Assembly: GCF_026340975.1 (NCBI RefSeq) | Contig: NZ_JAPEOS010000001.1 | Location: 2,192,501 to 2,256,500 of the forward strand | Direction of reading: 5' to 3' | Length of the DNA stretch: 64,000 nt | DNA from: Streptomyces sp. NBC_01214 | Lineage (GTDB): Bacteria; Actinomycetota; Actinomycetes; Streptomycetales; Streptomycetaceae | Shown here: piece after piece, positions 28,811 to 37,129 of the stretch | Layout of the letters: each line of letters starts with the position of its first letter | Position numbering within the stretch: the stretch's first letter is position 1 | The notes under the pieces: generated by a model | What the model was told of the DNA's origin: nothing | Databases searched by the model: none | The model's input: only the letters and a program-made list of their open reading frames with translations | Made by a program: the position numbers and the translations under genes

Positions 28811-30216
28811 CGGAACTCCGCGCCCTCCACGATCAGTCCGGCCACCAGGGCCCCGGTCATCCCGGCGTGCGCCAGCCCGCCGCCGGGGTGGGCCCAGCCG
28901 CCCGCCAGGTACAGCCCGGGCACGGCCGTGGTGTTGGCCGGCTGGAGCAGCCGACCCCCGGCCCCCGCGAGGGCGGGCGGGGGCACCGCGCCGCCCAGCG
29001 CCCCCGTCGCCGCCTCGATGTCGGCCGGAGTGCGCACCTCGTGCCACAACAGCCGCTCCCGCAACCCCTGTACGGCCGTCTCCGCGAGGTCCAGCAGCTC
29101 GGCGGGGTCCGAGGTCCCAGGCCCGGGCACGGCGCTCACGGTGACCGCCTCGTGCTCCTCGTCGGGCCGGGTGGCCGGGTCGTCCGGGCGCATGACGGTG
29201 ACCTGCGCCCCGGAGGCGTGGACCAGGGTGCGGTGCACGGCGGTGGCGGGGCGGGAGCCGCGCAGCGCGAGCAGGAGCGTGATCCGCCCCGGTACGCCGT
29301 CCCCGCGGGCGGGAACCGCCTCCGGCGGCCACGGCAGCGAACCGGCCGGCAGCTGCCGGGGGTCGATCCCGCACACGACGGTGTCGGCGGCCGCCTCACT
29401 GCCGTCGGCCAGCCGCAGACCGGCCGCCCGGCCGTCCGTGACCAGGACCTCCCGGACCTCCGCCCCGAAGACGAAGGCGACCTTACGCTCCAGGCAGCGC
29501 TCGTAGACGGCGGTGGCCAGGGCCCGCATCCCGCCGCGCACGTACCAGCTGCCGAAGGTCTGCTCCATGTACGGGAGCACGGCCGCGGAGGCGGGGGCGG
29601 TGGCGGGGTCGATCCCGTACGAGCGCACCAGGCCGGTCAGCAGCTCCGCGAGGGCGCCGCCCAGCTCCCGGTCGGCCACCTCGGCGAGGGTCGGCGTACG
29701 GCGGCGCAGCAGGCCGCTGCGGCGCAGGGCCGGGTACGGGTCGCCGCCCAGGGCCTGCCGGGCGCCGGGCCGCAGCGGCTCCTCCAGCAGCGGGCGCCGG
29801 GTGGCGTCCCAGGCGTCGCGGGCACGGCCCAGGACGGCGTTCCAGCGCTCGCCGGCGCCCTGGCCGAAGGCGGATTCCAGGGCGGCGGCGACACCGCCGT
29901 GGGAGGCGCCGGGGAGGGTGACGTCGATGCCGTGGTGGGGGAGGACGTGCCGGACGGCCGGGTCCACCTGGACCATGTCGACGCAGGCCTCCAGCGGCCG
30001 CTTGCCGGTCTTCACGAAGAGGTCGCGGTAGACGGCCGGCAGGTGCAGCAGCCCGGGCCCGGTGTCGAAGGCGAAGCCCTCGCGCTCGTACCGGCCCACG
30101 GCTCCGCCGTAGGTCGTCCCGCGTTCGTACACCGTCACCTGGTGCCCCGCCACGGCCAGCCGGGCCGCCGTGGCCATCGCGCCCATGCCGGCGCCGATCA
30201 CTGCAATGCGTGCCAT
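28798..30216 (-). CDS. Phytoene-desaturase-like FAD-dependent oxidoreductase
   Basis: A 472-residue CrtI/NAD(P)/FAD amine-oxidoreductase-type protein: FAD motif IAVIGAGMGAMATAARLAVA with YERGTTYGG, then FDTGPGLLHLP, QTFGSWYVRGGMRALATA and the C-terminal GLYLAGGWAHPGGGLAHAGM typical of phytoene desaturases. No other carotenoid genes are in the window, so the substrate is open (a desaturase or isomerase of another lipid is possible). ATG 30216 follows a TAGGCT -10-like box by 7 nt. Confidence 0.82.
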   Translation of the reverse strand: MARIAVIGAGMGAMATAARLAVAGHQVTVYERGTTYGGAVGRYEREGFAFDTGPGLLHLPAVYRDLFVKTGKRPLEACVDMVQVDPAVRHVLPHHGIDVTLPGASHGGVAAALESAFGQGAGERWNAVLGRARDAWDATRRPLLEEPLRPGARQALGGDPYPALRRSGLLRRRTPTLAEVADRELGGALAELLTGLVRSYGIDPATAPASAAVLPYMEQTFGSWYVRGGMRALATAVYERCLERKVAFVFGAEVREVLVTDGRAAGLRLADGSEAAADTVVCGIDPRQLPAGSLPWPPEAVPARGDGVPGRITLLLALRGSRPATAVHRTLVHASGAQVTVMRPDDPATRPDEEHEAVTVSAVPGPGTSDPAELLDLAETAVQGLRERLLWHEVRTPADIEAATGALGGAVPPPALAGAGGRLLQPANTTAVPGLYLAGGWAHPGGGLAHAGMTGALVAGLIVEGAEFRGSQ

Positions 30217-30253
30217 GCTGCCGAGCCTATCGACCCCTCTGGTGACCCCGTGG

Positions 30254-30880
30254 TCAGCGGGGTGGGGCCCCGGTGGTCTCGCGGGCCCCGGCGGCCAGCC
30301 GCTTCTCCTCGCGGCGCTGGGCACGACGACGCAGGAAGCGGCGGATCCGGCTCCATAGGAAGACCAGTATCGCCAGTCCGACGGCCAGCAGCACGGCAGC
30401 GATGATCGCGGCGGCCTCGGGATTGAACATCGCGAAGGTGATGAGCCCGGCCACGCCGAGGTCCTCGGCGATGCTCATCCCCACGTTGGTGAAGGGCTCG
30501 GGCGAGGTGTTGATCGCCATCCGGGTGCCGGCCTTGACGAAATGGCTGGCCAGAGCCGTGGAGCCGCCGACCGCGGCGGCGGTGACCTCGGGGAGCGAAC
30601 CGGTCTGCCCGGCCAGCAGCGCACCGATCACCGCGCCGGACAGCGGGCGGATCAAGGTGTGGACGGTGTCCCATATCGAGTCCATGTACGGGACCTTGTC
30701 GGCGATCGCCTCGCACAGGAACAGCACTGCCGCGACGACCAGCACGTCCGTGCGCTGTAGGGCGGCGGGAACGTCGTCGGTCAGGCCGGTGCGGCCGAAG
30801 ATGCCGAGCAGGAGGACCACGGCGTAAGCGTTGATCCCACTGGCCCAGCCGCTGGTGAAGACCAGGGGGAGCACACTCAT
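30254..30880 (-). CDS. DUF4126 integral membrane protein
   Basis: A 208-residue protein with about five hydrophobic helices and the DUF4126 core (GWASGINAYAVVLLLGIFGR, EAIADKVPYMDSIWDTVHT, RPLSGAVIGALL, SIAEDLGVAGLITFAM). The C-terminal 35 residues are strongly basic (RIRRFLRRRAQRREEKRL) and cytoplasmic. Function unknown. It is 37 bp upstream of the phytoene-desaturase-like gene on the same strand and probably co-transcribed with it. Confidence 0.85.
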   Translation of the reverse strand: MSVLPLVFTSGWASGINAYAVVLLLGIFGRTGLTDDVPAALQRTDVLVVAAVLFLCEAIADKVPYMDSIWDTVHTLIRPLSGAVIGALLAGQTGSLPEVTAAAVGGSTALASHFVKAGTRMAINTSPEPFTNVGMSIAEDLGVAGLITFAMFNPEAAAIIAAVLLAVGLAILVFLWSRIRRFLRRRAQRREEKRLAAGARETTGAPPR

Positions 30881-30912
30881 CGGATCATCATGCCGTACGG
30901 GAACGCAGAAAA

Positions 30913-30947
30913 GTGAGGGGACGGCCGCACGGCGGCCATCCCCTCAC
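30913..30947 (-). terminator. Hairpin terminator after the DUF3040 gene
   Basis: Arms 30913-30927 and 30933-30947 pair through GTGAGGGG/CCCCTCAC and GGCCG/CGGCC with one mismatch and a 5-nt loop. They lie between DUF3040 and the downstream DUF4126 gene. Confidence 0.75.
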
Positions 30948-30962
30948 CCACGTTGTCGGGGG

Positions 30963-31364
30963 CTAGTGCCCCTGCTCGTCACGGCGGCGCTGCCACCGTT
31001 CCTCGATGCGGGTCATCATCGACCGACGCTGCCGGTTCCGGCCATGGGCCGAACCACCAGCACTTCCGGAGACGGGCTGCTCGCCGGGCTTGGGTGCCTT
31101 GCGCCAACCGGTGACCACCAGGACCGTACATCCCAGCATGACGAGGAAGCCCACCACGCTGATCCAGAGCACGTTCGGAATGATCACACCGGTCATGAGG
31201 AGCGCGATACCCACCACAATGCCTGCGACTGCTTGGTAGACCCGTCGCCGGGTATACGTACGCAGTCCGCTTCCCTCAAGCGCTGTCGCGAACTTGGGGT
31301 CTTCGGCGTACAGCGCTCGCTCCATCTGCTCGAGCATTCGCTGCTCGTGCTCCGAGAGCGGCAC
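30963..31364 (-). CDS. DUF3040 membrane protein
   Basis: A 133-residue actinobacterial DUF3040 protein: cytoplasmic N-terminus with the signature PLSEHEQRMLEQMERALYAE, two hydrophobic helices (roughly 42-60 and 66-85), and a basic tail. GTG 31364 is the start because GAGGAGGA (31377-31370) lies 5 nt upstream; the ATG at 31379 overlaps that site. It is often found beside division and cell-wall genes, but the role is unknown. Confidence 0.88.
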   Translation of the reverse strand: MPLSEHEQRMLEQMERALYAEDPKFATALEGSGLRTYTRRRVYQAVAGIVVGIALLMTGVIIPNVLWISVVGFLVMLGCTVLVVTGWRKAPKPGEQPVSGSAGGSAHGRNRQRRSMMTRIEERWQRRRDEQGH

Positions 31365-31655
31365 GGGAGTCCTCCTCATCCGTCGGTCGCGGGGGGTAGC
31401 GACCAGGGGTCCCCTTCAGGATAGGCGGGGAATCGCCCCCGTGACACCCGCCCTCTGCGCCACGTTCCAATTGGACACGGCCCAGAAATGACGCAGCCGG
31501 TCAAAGCACTGCGTGAAAACCGTACCGCCGCGGGGGCGGTCACTGAGGCCCTTATTCCCCAATGGTCCGTCCACCATGCCGGTCTTGCACCTGATCATAC
31601 GGGGCCGACCGGCCGATCGGAGGGTGTGTGGCCACTCTGCGCGGAAGATCGCAGT
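31365..31655 (-). promoter_or_regulatory. Intergenic region carrying the DUF3040 promoter
   Basis: No gene was recognised. A minus-strand TATCCT (31423-31418) with TGTCAC 17 bp upstream (31446-31441) is the best promoter candidate for DUF3040. A TCCAATTGGA palindrome (31466-31475), next to GTGTCC on the minus strand, lies just upstream of it. Confidence 0.4.
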
Positions 31656-32414
31656 TCAGGCCGGCTTCTCACCCAGGACGTGCAGCTGTGTGGCGACCGC
31701 GTGGAAGGCGGGCAGCTCGGCCGCGGCCTCCTCGAGGCGCAGCAGCGCCTCCACGGCGCCGGGCTCGGTGTCCACCAGGACCCCGGGCACGAGGTCGGCG
31801 AAGATCCGCACGCCGTGCACCGCGCCGACCGCGAGGCCGGCGCCGCCGACCAGCTCGGAGAGCTGCTCGGCGGTGAAGCGGCGCGGGACCGGGTCGCCGG
31901 AGCCCCAGCGGCCGGCCGGGTCCGTGAGGGCGGTGCGGGCCTCCGTGAAGTGCCCGGCCAGGGCGCGGGCCAGCACGGCCCCGCCGAGACCGGCGGCCAG
32001 CAGGCTGAGCGTGCCGCCGGCCCGCAGCGCGGCCACCGTGTTGGCCACGCCCTCAGCGGGGTCGTCCACGTACTCCAGCACGCCGTGGCAGAGCACCACG
32101 TCGTAGGCGTCCTGCTCGACGACGTCCAACAGACCCTGGGCGTCGCCCTGGACGCCGCGCACGAGGTCCGCGACTCCGGCCTCGGCCACCCGGCGCTCCA
32201 GCCCGAACAGTGCGTTCGGGCTGGGGTCCACCACGGTGACCCGGTGGCCCAGCCGGGCCACCGGCACGGCGAACTTGCCGGTGCCGCCGCCGGTGTCGAG
32301 CACGTCCAGGACATCCCGACCGGTCGCCTTCACCCGGCGGTCGAGCGCCTCCTTGAGGACCTCCCACACCACGGCGGTGCGGAGGGAGGCACGGGGGCGG
32401 GAAGTGTCCGACAC
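31656..32414 (-). CDS. Class I SAM-dependent methyltransferase
   Basis: A 252-residue Rossmann methyltransferase. Motif I is LDTGGGTGKFAVPVA (40-54), the acidic strand-2 end is VTVVDPSPNAL, and VVLCHGVLEYVDDP is motif IV-like. The N-terminal helix TAVVWEVLKEALDRR is shared with a set of actinobacterial methyltransferases of unknown substrate. GTG 32414 is preceded by GAGGAGC. It is followed on the same strand by DUF3040 after a long gap, and no substrate can be inferred. Confidence 0.85.
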   Translation of the reverse strand: MSDTSRPRASLRTAVVWEVLKEALDRRVKATGRDVLDVLDTGGGTGKFAVPVARLGHRVTVVDPSPNALFGLERRVAEAGVADLVRGVQGDAQGLLDVVEQDAYDVVLCHGVLEYVDDPAEGVANTVAALRAGGTLSLLAAGLGGAVLARALAGHFTEARTALTDPAGRWGSGDPVPRRFTAEQLSELVGGAGLAVGAVHGVRIFADLVPGVLVDTEPGAVEALLRLEEAAAELPAFHAVATQLHVLGEKPA

Positions 32415-32487
32415 GGCTGATGGCTCCTCGGCGCGGTAAAGGGTGAGCGGTCCTGGCCCACCCTATTCCCTTCCGTCGCCGGGCAGC

Positions 32488-32982
32488 TCATCCCGCGTCC
32501 GGATGCTCCGGACGTGGTTGCGGCAGGGTCTTCTCCAGGGGCTGGGGCGCTGCCCGGACGGTGAGCATCCGCTCCACCAGGCGAAGGAACATCGAGGCCG
32601 CCCGTACCAGATCGTCCGCGTCCCGGCAGCTCGCCGCGTCCGCTATCCCCGCCTCGGCCCTGGCCCGGCGCGCGGCGCCGGAGGCGAAGAGCGCGCTCCA
32701 CTCGGCCAGCTCCGGCGCTATCTCGGGCAGCACCTCCCACGCGCTGCGGATCCGGGGCCGCCGCCGCGGGTTCACCGGTTCGGGCCGGGCGCGCGCGGCG
32801 AGCACGGCCGCGGCGGTGCGCAGCGCGGCGAGGTGGGCGGTGGCGTAGCGCTCGTTGGGGCGGGCCAGCCGGGCGGCCTCGGCCAGGCCGGTGTGGGCCT
32901 TGGCGAGCAGGTCGAGGGCGGCCGGTGGGGCCGTCGACTTCCGAAGGACGGGGTGGACAGGGGACGGGGACGGTGTGGCCAT
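32488..32982 (-). CDS. SAV_6107-family HEPN domain protein
   Basis: A 164-residue all-helical protein matching the Streptomyces SAV_6107 HEPN family (LLAKAHTGLAEAARLARPNE, RYATAHLAALRTAAAVLA, AASCRDADDLVRAASMFLRL). HEPN domains can be RNases, but the usual RxxxxH motif is not evident, so catalysis is doubtful. ATG 32982 is fixed by AGGAGG 7 nt upstream; the frame extends further but without a site. It is followed by the methyltransferase gene (73 bp gap). Confidence 0.82.
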   Translation of the reverse strand: MATPSPSPVHPVLRKSTAPPAALDLLAKAHTGLAEAARLARPNERYATAHLAALRTAAAVLAARARPEPVNPRRRPRIRSAWEVLPEIAPELAEWSALFASGAARRARAEAGIADAASCRDADDLVRAASMFLRLVERMLTVRAAPQPLEKTLPQPRPEHPDAG

Positions 32983-33121
32983 GACGAACCTCCTGTCGAT
33001 CTGTCGATGCGTTACCACCATCGTGACGGGCCCCACTGACAATTGCGCTGACCTGGGCTTTTACGGTCACGAACCGGGCAACTACCCCCTCCTGCACACC
33101 CGGTGCGAAGAAGGATGCTAG

Positions 33122-33149
33122 TTTTTGAACTGACCGGTCAGTTCAAAAA
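33122..33149. promoter_or_regulatory. Perfect 28-bp palindromic operator (TetR-type)
   Basis: TTTTTGAACTGACC (33122-33135) is directly followed by its exact reverse complement (33136-33149). It overlaps a TAGTTT -10-like box (33119-33124) and lies 13 bp before the ABC ATPase start. The operon's third gene encodes a TetR repressor, the natural ligand for such a palindrome. Confidence 0.8.
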
Positions 33150-33162
33150 GAAGGGGGACGGC

Positions 33163-34029
33163 GTGGACAGCCCGCACGGCGCGGCCGTCAAGGCCGAGGA
33201 CTTCGGACTCAAGGGCCCGCGGGGCTGGGCCTTCCAGGGAGTCGGCATCGACGCGGCGCCAGGCTCCCTCATCGCGGTCGAAGGCCCCTCCGGCAGCGGT
33301 CGCACCTGCCTGCTCCTCGCCCTCACCGGGCGGATGAAGCCCACCCGGGGCCACGCCGAGGTCGGCGGCCACCGGCTGCCGAAGCGGATGACGGCGGTCC
33401 GCCGGATCGCCGCGCTCGGCCCGGTCTCCGGGGTCAACGAGCTCGACCAGGCCCTCACCGTCGCGGAACAGCTGCGCGAGGGCGCCCTGCTCCAGCGCCA
33501 CTACGGTGCTCCGGTCCGCGCCATGCTGCGGCCCCGGGCCGAGCGCCGCGCCGCCGCCGAGGCACGGATCGCCTCCGCCCTGGAGGCCGCCGGACTGGAC
33601 CTCGCCACGCTGCCCAAGGGCGGGCGCACCTCCGTACGGGACCTGGAACGCCTGGAGTCCGTACGGCTGTCCGTCGCCATCGCGCTGCTGGGCTCCCCGG
33701 GGCTGCTGGCCCTCGACGACCTCGACCTCAAGCTGTCGGACACGGAACGCGCCGAGGCCTGGGACCTGCTCCGCTCGGTCGCCGCCCGCGGGACCACCGT
33801 CCTCGCGGTGTGCAGCGAGGCGCCCGCCGACGCGCTCGTCCTGCGGACCTCCCCGAAGGAGCCGGACGCGCCGGCCGTCGCGGAGAGTGCCGCCGACGCC
33901 GGCGGCCCCACCGGGGACGACGGCGAGAACGACAGCAAGAACGACAGCACGAACGACAGCAAGAACGACTCCGAGAACGACGACACGAAGGGGGCGGACG
34001 ATGCGCTCGCCGAAGCTGGCCGCGCTTGA
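33163..34029 (+). CDS. ABC-type ATP-binding protein, degenerate catalytic motifs
   Basis: A 288-residue ABC ATPase-like protein, presumably working with the overlapping YhgE/Pip membrane gene. Walker A reads GPSGSGRTC, with Arg for the catalytic Lys. The LSGGQ position reads DLERLESVRLS. The Walker B end is LALDDLD, without the catalytic Glu, and the switch His is missing (LAVCSEAP). It therefore may bind but not hydrolyse ATP. Residues from about 255 form an Asn-Asp-Ser repeat tail. GTG 33163 has AAGGGGGA upstream; it overlaps the next gene by 29 bp. Confidence 0.82.
   Translation: MDSPHGAAVKAEDFGLKGPRGWAFQGVGIDAAPGSLIAVEGPSGSGRTCLLLALTGRMKPTRGHAEVGGHRLPKRMTAVRRIAALGPVSGVNELDQALTVAEQLREGALLQRHYGAPVRAMLRPRAERRAAAEARIASALEAAGLDLATLPKGGRTSVRDLERLESVRLSVAIALLGSPGLLALDDLDLKLSDTERAEAWDLLRSVAARGTTVLAVCSEAPADALVLRTSPKEPDAPAVAESAADAGGPTGDDGENDSKNDSTNDSKNDSENDDTKGADDALAEAGRA
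33925..33984 (+). repeat. Five tandem 12-bp units in the ABC gene tail
   Basis: Units of the form RAGAACGACAGC (33925-33936, 33937-33948, 33949-33960, 33961-33972, 33973-33984) encode the (K/T/E)NDS repeats at the protein C-terminus. They are near-identical and so could vary by slippage. Confidence 0.85.
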
Positions 34030-36097
34030 GCTGAAGCGGTTCGGGCGGGGGAAGCTGCCCCGGGCCGCCCTCGTCGCGCTGCTCCTGCTCCCGCTGCTCT
34101 ACGGAGCCCTGTACCTGTGGTCCTTCTGGGACCCGTACAAGCGGCTCGACCAGGTGCCCGTCGCCATCGTCAACGACGACAAGGGCACGACCGTCGACGG
34201 CAAGCGCCTCGACGTCGGCACGGAGATCGCCGAGAAGCTGCACGCCAGCAAGAAGTCCTTCGACTGGCGCTACGCGAGCGCCGAAGAGGCGGCCAAGGGC
34301 CTGGAGGACGGTACGTACTACCTGACCCTGACCCTGCCCGAGGACTTCAGCGCGAAGATCGCCTCCAGCTCCGGCGACGACCCCACCACCGGGGCGCTCC
34401 AGGTCCGCACGAACGACGCCAACAACTACATCGTCGGCTCGATCTCGCGCTCCGTCTTCGCCGAGGTCCGCTCCGCGGCGTCCGCCAACGCCTCCCGCGG
34501 CTTCCTCGACAAGATCTTCGTCAACTTCTCCGACCTGCACGACAAGACCGCCGAGGCGGCCGACGGCGCCGACAAGCTCAAGGACGGTGCGGGCAAGGCC
34601 CAGGAGGGCGCCAAGGAGCTCGCCGACGGCCTCGACACGGCGCAGGAGAAGTCCGGCGAGCTCAACAGCGGTCTGCAGAAGCTGAACACGGCGGCCGGCA
34701 AGCTGGAGACCGGCTCCAAGGACATAGCGGACGGCACCCAGGCGCTGGCCAACAAGGTCAACGGGGCCGCGGACAAGGCCCGTCCCTTCGTCAAGGACCC
34801 CAAGAACCTGGCCGACACCGCCGAGCTGGTCGCCGACAGCGCGAAGGTCGTCCGCAACCACCTCGACAAGTTCGTCGAGAAGGCCCCGGCCGCCGCCGCT
34901 GCCGCCAAGAAGGCGGCCACCGGCGCCGACACCTACTACACCAAGCACTGCGTGACCCCCGGCGGCGAACCGCACCTGGCCTCCTGCCCCGACCTGAAGG
35001 CGGTCAGGGACAGCACGGCCCAGGCCGCCGAGCTCAGCGGGGACGTCAGCGTCCTGGCCAAGAACGCCAGCGGTGACGTCACCAAGCTCCGCACCCAGCT
35101 CACCGACCTGGAGAACAAGGCCCGCGTCCTCGTCGACAAGGCCCCGCAGCTCGAGGGCGACCTCGACGCGGCCGTCGCCAAGGTCAACGCCCTCAACGAC
35201 GGTGCCCACAAGGTGTCCGCCGGCATGGCCCAGCTGCACACCGGCATCGGCTCCGCCACCACCGGATCCGGCGCCCTCACCGACGGCGTCGGCAAGCTCG
35301 GCGACGGCGCCCACCAGCTCGACGGCGGCATGTACAAGCTCGTCGACGGCACCGGCGAGCTCGCCGGCGGCCTGCACGAGGGGGCCGGGAAGATCCCCGA
35401 CTACGACCAGCAGCAGCGCGACCAGCGCACCCAGGTCATGGCCGACCCGATCCAGCTCGCCAACCAGTCCCTGCACAAGGCGCCCAACTACGGCACCGGC
35501 TTCGCCCCCTACTTCATCCCGCTCTCCCTCTGGGTCGGCGCGATGGTCGCCTACATGCTGATCGCCCCGCTGAACCGGCGGGCCCTGGCCGCCGGCGCCT
35601 CGCCCTGGCGGGTCGCCCTCGCCGGCTGGCTGCCCGTGGCGGGCCTCGGCACCGCGCAGGTGGCCCTGCTGATGTCCGTACTGCACTGGGCGCCCGGCCT
35701 CGGCCTGAAGATGGCCCACCCGGCCCTCACCATCGGCTTCCTGATGCTGGTCACCGGCTGCTTCGCCGCGATCGTCCAGTGGCTCAACGCCAAGTTCGGC
35801 GCCGCCGGCCGCATCCTGGTGCTGGCCGTCCTGATGCTCCAGCTGACCTCGGCGGGCGGCACCTACCCCGTCCAGACCAGCCCGGACTTCTTCAACTGGA
35901 TCCACCCGTACCTGCCGATGTCGTACATCGTCGAGAGCCTGCGCCGCCTCATCACCGGTGGCGACCTCGCCCCGGTCTGGCAGGGCGGCGCGGTGCTGCT
36001 GGCCTTCACCGCCGGCGCCCTGGCCCTCACCGCGCTCGCCGCCCGCGGCAAGCAGGTGTGGACCATGGACCGACTGCACCCGGAACTGAGCCTGTAG
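34001..36097 (+). CDS. YhgE/Pip domain membrane protein
   Basis: A 698-residue YhgE/Pip-type protein. One N-terminal membrane helix (about 20-40, RAALVALLLLPLLYGALYLW) precedes a large extracellular region (about 45-490) that contains the YhgE core (VAIVNDDKGTTVDGKRLDVG) and long helical, Ala/Lys/Asp/Gly-rich repeats. About five or six membrane helices follow at the C-terminus (from PYFIPLSLWVGAMVAYMLIA). Gram-positive relatives act in export or as phage receptors. ATG 34001 lies inside the ABC gene (coupled), with AAGGGGGC upstream. Its partner is the ABC-like protein; the substrate is unknown. Confidence 0.88.
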   Translation: MRSPKLAALELKRFGRGKLPRAALVALLLLPLLYGALYLWSFWDPYKRLDQVPVAIVNDDKGTTVDGKRLDVGTEIAEKLHASKKSFDWRYASAEEAAKGLEDGTYYLTLTLPEDFSAKIASSSGDDPTTGALQVRTNDANNYIVGSISRSVFAEVRSAASANASRGFLDKIFVNFSDLHDKTAEAADGADKLKDGAGKAQEGAKELADGLDTAQEKSGELNSGLQKLNTAAGKLETGSKDIADGTQALANKVNGAADKARPFVKDPKNLADTAELVADSAKVVRNHLDKFVEKAPAAAAAAKKAATGADTYYTKHCVTPGGEPHLASCPDLKAVRDSTAQAAELSGDVSVLAKNASGDVTKLRTQLTDLENKARVLVDKAPQLEGDLDAAVAKVNALNDGAHKVSAGMAQLHTGIGSATTGSGALTDGVGKLGDGAHQLDGGMYKLVDGTGELAGGLHEGAGKIPDYDQQQRDQRTQVMADPIQLANQSLHKAPNYGTGFAPYFIPLSLWVGAMVAYMLIAPLNRRALAAGASPWRVALAGWLPVAGLGTAQVALLMSVLHWAPGLGLKMAHPALTIGFLMLVTGCFAAIVQWLNAKFGAAGRILVLAVLMLQLTSAGGTYPVQTSPDFFNWIHPYLPMSYIVESLRRLITGGDLAPVWQGGAVLLAFTAGALALTALAARGKQVWTMDRLHPELSL

Positions 36098-36111
36098 GGA
36101 CGTGTTGACCT

Positions 36112-36759
36112 GTGACAATCAGCGCCATGGAAAGCAGCAGCACCAGTACGGGCACCGGCGGGGGCCGTCGTGCGATCACCCGGCAGAAGCTCTACGAAGC
36201 AGCCGTCACCCTGATCGCCGAACAGGGCTTCTCCGCGACCACGGTCGATGAGATCGCCGAGCGGGCGGGCGTCGCGAAGGGCACCGTCTACTACAACTTC
36301 GCCAGCAAGAACGAGCTGTTCGAGGAGCTGCTGCGGCACGGCGTCGGCCTGCTGACGGCCTCCCTGCGGACCGCGGCGGAGGAGACGGAGGCCAGCGGCG
36401 GCAGCCGTGTCGAGGCGCTCGACGCCATGATCCGCGCCGGACTCGTCTTCATCGACCGGTACCCGGCCTTCACCCAGCTGTACGTCGCCGAGCTGTGGCG
36501 CACCAACCGCGCGTGGCAGTCCACGCTGATGGTGGTCCGGCAGGAGGCGGTGGCCGTCGTGGAGAAGGTGCTGCGCGAGGGCGTCGAACGCGGTGAGTTG
36601 AGCGCCGAGATCGACGTGCCGCTCACGGCGGCCGCGATGGTCGGGATGGTGCTGGTGGCCGCCCTGGACTGGCAGTCCTTCCAGAGCGAGCGGTCCCTGG
36701 ACGACGTGCACTCGGCGCTGTCGCTGCTGCTGCGGGGCCGGGTCAGCGGCAACCGCTGA
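36112..36759 (+). CDS. TetR-family transcriptional regulator
   Basis: A 215-residue TetR protein: helix-turn-helix at about 22-68 (AITRQKLYEAAVTLIAEQGF, TTVDEIAERAGVAKGTVYYN, FASKNELFEELL) and an all-helical ligand domain. It is the third gene of the ABC/YhgE operon, 14 bp after YhgE, and most likely autoregulates it through the 28-bp palindrome at 33122. GTG 36112 or ATG 36127 could be the start. The effector is unknown; a membrane-active compound is plausible. Confidence 0.9.
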   Translation: MTISAMESSSTSTGTGGGRRAITRQKLYEAAVTLIAEQGFSATTVDEIAERAGVAKGTVYYNFASKNELFEELLRHGVGLLTASLRTAAEETEASGGSRVEALDAMIRAGLVFIDRYPAFTQLYVAELWRTNRAWQSTLMVVRQEAVAVVEKVLREGVERGELSAEIDVPLTAAAMVGMVLVAALDWQSFQSERSLDDVHSALSLLLRGRVSGNR

Positions 36760-36867
36760 GTTCCGGCGCGGCACCACCCCCCAGTCGGCGGTGCCGCGCG
36801 GGCGCGCCGCCCCGTAGAACTGGTGGGGCCGGCCGCGACGGCTGAGTATCCGTACCTAGGCGCGGAA

Positions 36868-37032
36868 ATGAGTACGGGCGCGGATGGGCTCCCACCTGCG
36901 CGGACGCCAGACTGGGAGCAACGGACAGGAGACCCGGTCCGCACCGCCGACACGGGGCTGCGGAGCGGACCGGGTGCCTCCTTCCGTGACCGGGACGGGG
37001 GACGACGGGGGATCGGCGGCCCGGTGAAGTGA
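36868..37032 (+). CDS. Possible small protein (54 aa), weakly supported
   Basis: ATG 36868 opens a 54-residue frame (MSTGADGLPPARTPDWEQRT...) rich in Gly, Arg and Asp, with no domain recognised. It is preceded by TGAGTATCCGTAC and CTAGGC (36843-36860), which resembles a promoter or operator, but there is only a weak ribosome-binding site. It is the only coding candidate in the 487-bp gap 36760-37246, whose remainder holds a terminator and repeats. It may be non-coding. Confidence 0.28.
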   Translation: MSTGADGLPPARTPDWEQRTGDPVRTADTGLRSGPGASFRDRDGGRRGIGGPVK

Positions 37033-37033
37033 T

Positions 37034-37080
37034 ACGTGAAGCGGCGGGGCTCGGGGGGATCGAGCCTCGCCGTTTCACGT
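37034..37080 (+). terminator. 19-bp stem terminator
   Basis: The arm 37034-37052 (ACGTGAAGCGGCGGGGCTC) pairs with 37062-37080 with two G-T wobbles and a 9-nt loop. It likely ends the ABC/YhgE/TetR unit and the possible small gene. Confidence 0.75.
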
Positions 37081-37129
37081 CCGCCGTTTCGCGTCCGCGG
37101 GTTCGGCGGTTCATGCGGTGGCCCGCGCC

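Noticed and set aside
28354..30405. Plus-strand frame of about 683 codons
   Set aside because: It runs across the convergent junction and antisense to the phytoene-desaturase-like gene.
31488..32420. Plus-strand frame of about 310 codons overlapping the methyltransferase gene
   Set aside because: Antisense to a protein with a clear SAM-binding motif; Gly/Ala/Arg-rich translation without a domain.
33728..36118. Minus-strand frame of about 796 codons antisense to the YhgE gene
   Set aside because: The plus-strand product has clear domains and membrane helices; the antisense translation has none.
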